Positions 6,118 through 10,494 of a stretch of 10,494 nucleotides of DNA are shown here, in pieces; position 1 is the first letter of the stretch, and every line of letters begins with the position of its first letter. The notes under the pieces are model-generated. The model saw only the letters and a list, made by a program, of their open reading frames with translations, was not told the DNA's origin and searched no databases. A program made the translations under genes and the position numbers. The stretch lies in assembly GCA_945868935.1 (NCBI GenBank), contig CAMBNE010000018.1:1-10494 (forward strand), written 5' to 3'. Source of the DNA: an uncultured Clostridia bacterium (lineage in GTDB: Bacteria > Bacillota > Clostridia > Oscillospirales > Acutalibacteraceae).

Positions 6118-9100
6118 TTACGGTGTTGCGTCAGTGTAAGTGACCGTATAAGTTAACGTTGTTTTATATTCGCCGACCGGAACAGCATCCCAACCGCTTA
6201 CCGAAAGATACGGTGTGGTGTTGAGTCCTACGTCGGTGTTGATACCTGTAAAGTCGCTCGGGTCAAAGCCCTTGTAGTTGTAAGTAAGGTTGAACGACGG
6301 ATTTGAAGAGGTCAGCTGACCTGCGCCTGTGTAAGCTCCTGCCGAATCGGGTGTGCCGTCACAGGTTACCGCAACATTCAATTTTGCACCTGCTTTAAGC
6401 GAGGTTGAAACCTTACAATCTACGCTTTGGTCTGTTGAATCGTCCCACGCTACGTTAAATTCCGCAGGAATTGTAACCGTATATGCGTCGTTGGGCGTGT
6501 AGATAACCTCAAGCGTCTTTTTAAGCTCCTTGCCCGTGCTGTCCTTGAGCACCGTTCCCGCATCATCCGTGTAGGTGAATACAAGCTTATCGGAAATTAC
6601 GTTTGCAACCGCAAGCTCGGCAGGTACGGAAACCTCAACATTTACAGTTAAGGGAGCACCCGGAGTAAGAGTATTATTGGCAACATCGCTCAATTTAACT
6701 CCTGCCGTCAAATCAGCCGCACTGTATGTCTTTGTGCTGCCGTTTACGGTAACTTTAACGTCATAGTCCGCATTCTCGCCGAGAGCGTTCAGCAGCTTTC
6801 CGTTTTCAGACTTCAAATTGATTTGCGTATTAACAGGTGTTGCCGAGGGAAGCTGTTCTGAGTAGGTTACTGAATATGTATCCGTCTCACTCAGCTTATC
6901 CTTTGAAAGATATATCGTTTTATCTGTTGTATCGGCGGCATATCTCGGGAAAAGACGGAGAGTATCTATAATACCGTGAAGAGCTTCGCCGTCCGAGGAG
7001 TTAACGGTGTTACCGTCATTAACCTCTTGAATCTGCTTTACATAGTTCTTAAACGAATTGTATTCTTCAACCGCTTCCGTTATTTCGGTAAGGTTCTGAA
7101 TAGCGTTGCTGTCCATTTTTCCCTTAACGGTATTGTAAAGTTCTGTGTACTTTTCTTCAAGCTGTACAATGCCGCCCTTAACCGTCTCACCGGTGATATC
7201 GTCGGTGTAGGTCTTGATATTGGCAAGCACCTTGTTAACTGCCTCGGCTGACTTAGCAAAATTCTTATACTGAGGAGCACTTGCAAAATTGTCTGCCTTA
7301 TCAGTTAAGATATACTTAGCGTAATAGTCAAGGTTATTATATTTTTCAATGTAGTTTTCAAGCGCCGCAGTCTGATTTGTAGGCATAAGCCTTAAGTCGG
7401 TTGTAAGGTCGGTCGCTTTACCAGTCTCGCCGTACATTGAAGCAAGAAAAGTGTTAAGGTCTTTAATACCGGTTATAGCGGTACCGGAGTCACTCGTGTA
7501 GCCGTCACGGTAATCTTCGAGAAGTTTCAAGCGTTTTGCAACCTTATAAAGGTTTTCCATTTTAGCAACATTATCCGTGCCGAGCTTCGCAATTTCCTCG
7601 TCGGGATAGAGCTTATAAGAAAGCTCATACCAATAGATTATGTTTTGTACATCGGCTGCGGTGAGATCATATGCGCCGTAGTTTACGAGCGGTTTCTTTG
7701 CTCCGCTCTCATCGGTGCCAATAACAAATCCCGGATAAGGTAAGGTGTTGCTGCCTGTTACGGAACCGCCGGTTGCTGCAGTCGGCATAGCCTCGATCAA
7801 AGACTTCAAATCGGGAGCCGCAATTTTCGGGTCGACGTCGAGCTGAGTGATGCCGTCGTCGATGCTCTTATACTTTTGAAGCACGCTGTATGCTCTTACA
7901 ACGGAAGGTATGGTCTTTTGATATTCCGAAAGCTGTGCATAAAGAGCAAGCGCCGTGTTTATCTTTTCGGTACGGGTGTTTGCTTTATAAATATCAATAT
8001 CCGCTACCGCATTTTCAAACTGCATTGAAGTAAGAGACTTAACCTGTGTATAATCGTCGAACGAGACGTCGCCGGTTCTGTTTTGTACGCCTTCGCCGTA
8101 TACAGGGGTGCCCTGTCTGTAAGTAAAGCCGACTGAGCCTATTGTAAAGCTCTTACCGTTCATTGCGGCTGCACTCTTTCCGTTTACGGACGAATCGTTG
8201 TAATCCGACAAGGGCGCTATACCTATTGTGACACGGAAGATGTTGTTGAGAGCCTCGGCTTTTTCATCTATACGATAGTTAGTTCTTGCATCAGCACCCT
8301 GAACGCCTCTTGCGAATTGGAAGAGCGGAACCATAACATAACCTTTGTAGTGAGAAAGAGTCAGGTAGTCGCCGTCTCCCGTATCTATGCCGTAATCCGA
8401 AGTGTAAGCGTAAATTCTTCTCTTGCCCTCATCCTTGGGTGTACACTTAACCCACTCACCCGTCTTAGGGTTAATGAGGTAGAAATAAGAAGCCGCATTA
8501 TTGCTGCCGAAGTCGAGGGTGTAGTCCTCAGCGGCGCCTTCATAGTATGAGCTGATATTAAATGCCATTGTGAAAGTATCAAGCTGAGAAAAATCGGCGT
8601 AGAATACAAGCGCCAAACGGTCGGTTTCGCCTATTTCGTTTTTGTTATATGACTTGGCGAAATCACCGAGACTCTCAGATGACATATTGTTGGCTCTCAG
8701 CGCAGAGTAGTCGCCGCTGCTGCTCGGTTCTTTGTCAACAAGTCCCTTTGTAATGCTTATGCAGTTGTACCAGCCTTTTCTGTCTTCGGCATACTGGTTA
8801 TTTATGGTAACCGTTGCGGCATTATTGCCCTCAAGTCCGTTTGATGTAATGATTGCTGAGGTACCGTTTTGACGATAGCTCGTAATACCATTTCTCTGCG
8901 GGTCGCTACCGAAAGCACCCGTCGGTACAATCGTAGGTGTTGCGGTATCTTCTCTATGCGCCGAAATTTCGGCAAAGGGAACCTGATATGTCAAAAATCC
9001 CTTAGAATAGTAATAATCTTTACCCACCTGACTGGCATATTTCGAGTTTTCGAACTGCCAGCTTCTGGTACCTTTTTCCAAGGAGTTGAAGTCGCCGAAC

Positions 9101-10494
9101 GGTATAACCTTGTTGTTTGTAAGCGCCTGACCTATTATAACAGAGTTATCGGCAAGCTCTTCCTCAATGAAGTTGAAGTACTTTAAGAGCTTCTCCTCCT
9201 CCGCTTTGCCGAGCATTGTAAGCTGGCTCAGGTTGAGGCGGATATAAATATCATAAATACTCTTAACGACGGCTTTATCCTCATCGCTTACCGTAAGAGT
9301 ATTTTCGTCAAAGTCGGGAAGCTGCTCAAGCTTTTTTGCAATTATCGGAATGAAATCATTTGCACCCGAGTTAACCGAACCATAGGTTCCCTCATCTATA
9401 CAAGCCTGCTTGGCAGCCTTGTATTTTTCCCAAACCTCGGTCATTCCGAGAGCCGCCGCTTTTGCGTCAAGGTTAGCGTCCTCAAGGAAGGAAGCGTCGA
9501 TTGTACCGCATTTTGCAGCTTCTTCGGATTTGTTATAATCCTCAATAGATTGTTTATAACCGTTTATCAAGTTCTCTATATACTTAACAGCACGGTAATC
9601 ATAAGAATCGGGGCTTTCAATGTACTTTTGGCAAGCATTGAATATAGCGCGCGGAATTTCAGTTTCCTGATCGTAATAATTCTTAACAGGGGAGCCGGTA
9701 TTTACTGCTCCGTTAAGTGTATTTTCATTGTACTGCTGACCGTCTGTACGGTAGAACAATACGTTATCGAGGAAAATCTTTTTTCCGATACTGTTCTGGC
9801 TTGTTTCAAGGCTCGGATTAGCCGAATCTGCCGTACAGCCCGTAAACTTAAAGCCTGCGGACATAATATCCTCGATAGCCTTATAGCCGTTTTCACGGTT
9901 TACAACTGCCTTGGATCTGCCGTTTTCATCGACTTCTCCGATTTTAGACTTATCGATATATGCTCTTTTAGGTAAATCGGCTGCTGTTTTGCTTCCCTCC
10001 GAAGCGTCCATACACGGAGCGAGCATCAAGCCGCTGTCGATATAATAAGCACCGCCAAGAGTCGACGTTTTGTCAATTCTGAAAGAGTAATGTCTTACAA
10101 GAAGAGCATCTGCAATAGATGTTCCTGCAGGGTCAACAACTACCGACTGCGAAAGTTTGATTTTTTCATTATAATACTTGTCAGCATTTGCCCTTGTTTT
10201 ATCCGCATTATTCCAAACAAACATATTCGAAACCGGCTTTTCGACACCGAAATCCTCGTTGGATTCGGTAACCTCCGAAGGTGTTTCAGAGCACATAAAT
10301 TCAAGCGGTACGCTTACATATCCGCAGAAATGGTCGAGGTCAATCGTACCGTCTGCGCTGAGCATAACCTTTTTCCAGCCGCCGTCAGCCTGCTGGAGAT
10401 ACAAATAGGGTTCTTCTTTTATCAAGCCTTTAGATCTGCCGATAGCCGCACCGACAGTCGAGTAAATTATATCGCCGTATCTGTTGAAGGCGTT
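6118..10494 (-). CDS. Giant, probably extracellular multidomain protein, 5' end missing, ending in the P1-P5-type domain
   Basis: Seen: 1,458 residues are visible and the frame stays open to the right edge, so the true start lies outside. An in-frame TTG at 10425 is not a credible start. Residue numbers run from the edge. A beta-sandwich-like module at about 1-257 (YLYLQQADGGW...GYVSVPLEF...IFLDNVLFYR) is followed by a helix-rich region (about 280-460). A second copy of the module lies at about 623-800 (YFYLINPKTGEW...GYVMVPLFQF...FTIGSVGFTYR). Long helical, Tyr/Lys/Glu-rich spacers follow (about 828-903 and 943-1185), then an Ig-like region (about 1190-1333) and the family domain (1334-1458). 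The duplicated module resembles carbohydrate-binding jelly rolls, but no family is assigned. The last domain holds two Cys (DCKV, TCDG) absent from P1-P5. No catalytic motif, C-terminal anchor or sorting signal was seen. It heads the visible operon; a scaffold or adhesin role is inferred. Confidence 0.85.
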   Translation of the reverse strand, partial: NAFNRYGDIIYSTVGAAIGRSKGLIKEEPYLYLQQADGGWKKVMLSADGTIDLDHFCGYVSVPLEFMCSETPSEVTESNEDFGVEKPVSNMFVWNNADKTRANADKYYNEKIKLSQSVVVDPAGTSIADALLVRHYSFRIDKTSTLGGAYYIDSGLMLAPCMDASEGSKTAADLPKRAYIDKSKIGEVDENGRSKAVVNRENGYKAIEDIMSAGFKFTGCTADSANPSLETSQNSIGKKIFLDNVLFYRTDGQQYNENTLNGAVNTGSPVKNYYDQETEIPRAIFNACQKYIESPDSYDYRAVKYIENLINGYKQSIEDYNKSEEAAKCGTIDASFLEDANLDAKAAALGMTEVWEKYKAAKQACIDEGTYGSVNSGANDFIPIIAKKLEQLPDFDENTLTVSDEDKAVVKSIYDIYIRLNLSQLTMLGKAEEEKLLKYFNFIEEELADNSVIIGQALTNNKVIPFGDFNSLEKGTRSWQFENSKYASQVGKDYYYSKGFLTYQVPFAEISAHREDTATPTIVPTGAFGSDPQRNGITSYRQNGTSAIITSNGLEGNNAATVTINNQYAEDRKGWYNCISITKGLVDKEPSSSGDYSALRANNMSSESLGDFAKSYNKNEIGETDRLALVFYADFSQLDTFTMAFNISSYYEGAAEDYTLDFGSNNAASYFYLINPKTGEWVKCTPKDEGKRRIYAYTSDYGIDTGDGDYLTLSHYKGYVMVPLFQFARGVQGADARTNYRIDEKAEALNNIFRVTIGIAPLSDYNDSSVNGKSAAAMNGKSFTIGSVGFTYRQGTPVYGEGVQNRTGDVSFDDYTQVKSLTSMQFENAVADIDIYKANTRTEKINTALALYAQLSEYQKTIPSVVRAYSVLQKYKSIDDGITQLDVDPKIAAPDLKSLIEAMPTAATGGSVTGSNTLPYPGFVIGTDESGAKKPLVNYGAYDLTAADVQNIIYWYELSYKLYPDEEIAKLGTDNVAKMENLYKVAKRLKLLEDYRDGYTSDSGTAITGIKDLNTFLASMYGETGKATDLTTDLRLMPTNQTAALENYIEKYNNLDYYAKYILTDKADNFASAPQYKNFAKSAEAVNKVLANIKTYTDDITGETVKGGIVQLEEKYTELYNTVKGKMDSNAIQNLTEITEAVEEYNSFKNYVKQIQEVNDGNTVNSSDGEALHGIIDTLRLFPRYAADTTDKTIYLSKDKLSETDTYSVTYSEQLPSATPVNTQINLKSENGKLLNALGENADYDVKVTVNGSTKTYSAADLTAGVKLSDVANNTLTPGAPLTVNVEVSVPAELAVANVISDKLVFTYTDDAGTVLKDSTGKELKKTLEVIYTPNDAYTVTIPAEFNVAWDDSTDQSVDCKVSTSLKAGAKLNVAVTCDGTPDSAGAYTGAGQLTSSNPSFNLTYNYKGFDPSDFTGINTDVGLNTTPYLSVSGWDAVPVGEYKTTLTYTVTYTDATP
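6121..6495 (-). other. C-terminal P1-type domain of the giant protein (sixth family copy)
   Basis: The last ~125 residues carry the full signature of the small secreted proteins: AYTVTIPAEFNVAWD, then STSLKAGAKLNVAV, then VPVGEYKTTLTYTVTYT. It is closest to P1, sharing VAW in place of IPW, a VP before the EY, and the TYTVTYT ending. This links the giant protein physically to the small subunits as carrier of the same fold. Confidence 0.8.
8314..8493 (-). repeat. Internal duplication in the giant protein, copy 2
   Basis: This segment encodes SYFYLINPKTGEWVKC through GYVMVPLFQF, the counterpart of copy 1 at 10294-10413. It carries an insertion of about 20 residues before the GYVMVPL strand. The later strand FTIGSVGFTYRQG corresponds to IFLDNVLFYRTDG of copy 1. 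The copies are diverged at DNA level, so this is an old domain duplication. Confidence 0.6.
10294..10413 (-). repeat. Internal duplication in the giant protein, copy 1
   Basis: This segment encodes PYLYLQQADGGWKKV through GYVSVPLEFM. It matches copy 2 at 8314-8493 in order and spacing of key residues: YxYL, a GxW turn, then a hydroxyl-rich strand and GYVxVPL. A further matching piece, IFLDNVLFYR, follows about 175 residues later, so the duplicated unit is a whole domain whose start lies outside the window. Confidence 0.6.

Noticed and set aside
10423..10425. TTG codon as a start of the giant protein
   Set aside because: The frame stays open for 23 more codons to the window edge, no ribosome binding site was seen, and starting here would cut the first beta module and leave no signal peptide.
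1..10494. CRISPR arrays, insertion sequences, tRNA or rRNA genes
   Set aside because: No spaced direct repeats, transposase frames with terminal repeats, or cloverleaf-like sequences were noticed on either strand by eye.

Overview
The window looks like chromosome of a moderate-GC Gram-positive gut-type Clostridia (Oscillospiraceae/Ruminococcaceae-like). This is inferred from AGGAG-type ribosome binding sites, a FucO-type alcohol dehydrogenase, a TraX-family membrane protein, an ECF sigma factor and secreted proteins with short 'MKK...' signal peptides. No species is claimed.

Layout. (1) 1-401, minus: N-terminal part of a FucO-type lactaldehyde reductase, with a sigma-A-like promoter and a Rex-like operator in front of it. 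(2) 536-1285, minus: a TraX-family integral membrane protein. (3) 1436-2537, plus: a two-gene, overlapping operon of a beta-rich protein with a 17-19-residue periodicity and a short ECF sigma factor, preceded by an ECF-type promoter candidate and a 12-bp palindrome, and closed by a strong hairpin terminator. (4) 2601 to the right edge, minus: a tight gene cluster, transcribed from beyond the window. In transcription order it encodes a very large, probably extracellular protein (over 1,458 residues, 5' end missing), five small secreted paralogues, and a secreted protein with a Pro-rich stalk and a C-terminal membrane anchor.

The main observation is in region 4. The five small genes (P5, P4, P3, P2, P1 in transcription order) each encode a 23-residue signal peptide plus one beta-sandwich-like domain with shared landmarks: 'hxIPAxxxhxW', 'L..GxxLxVxV' and a final strand like 'EYxDTLTFTV'. 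The same domain forms the last ~125 residues of the giant protein. Six copies therefore sit in one cluster with 19-31-nt gaps. This suggests a set of secreted building blocks, a large scaffold or tip carrying the same module, and a membrane-anchored partner: plausibly a surface fibre, layer or adhesive complex. I do not recognise it as a named system. TasA/camelysin, sortase pili and WxL systems do not fit well.

The sigma-factor operon converges on this cluster and shares its terminator. A functional link between the two is possible but not shown by the sequence.
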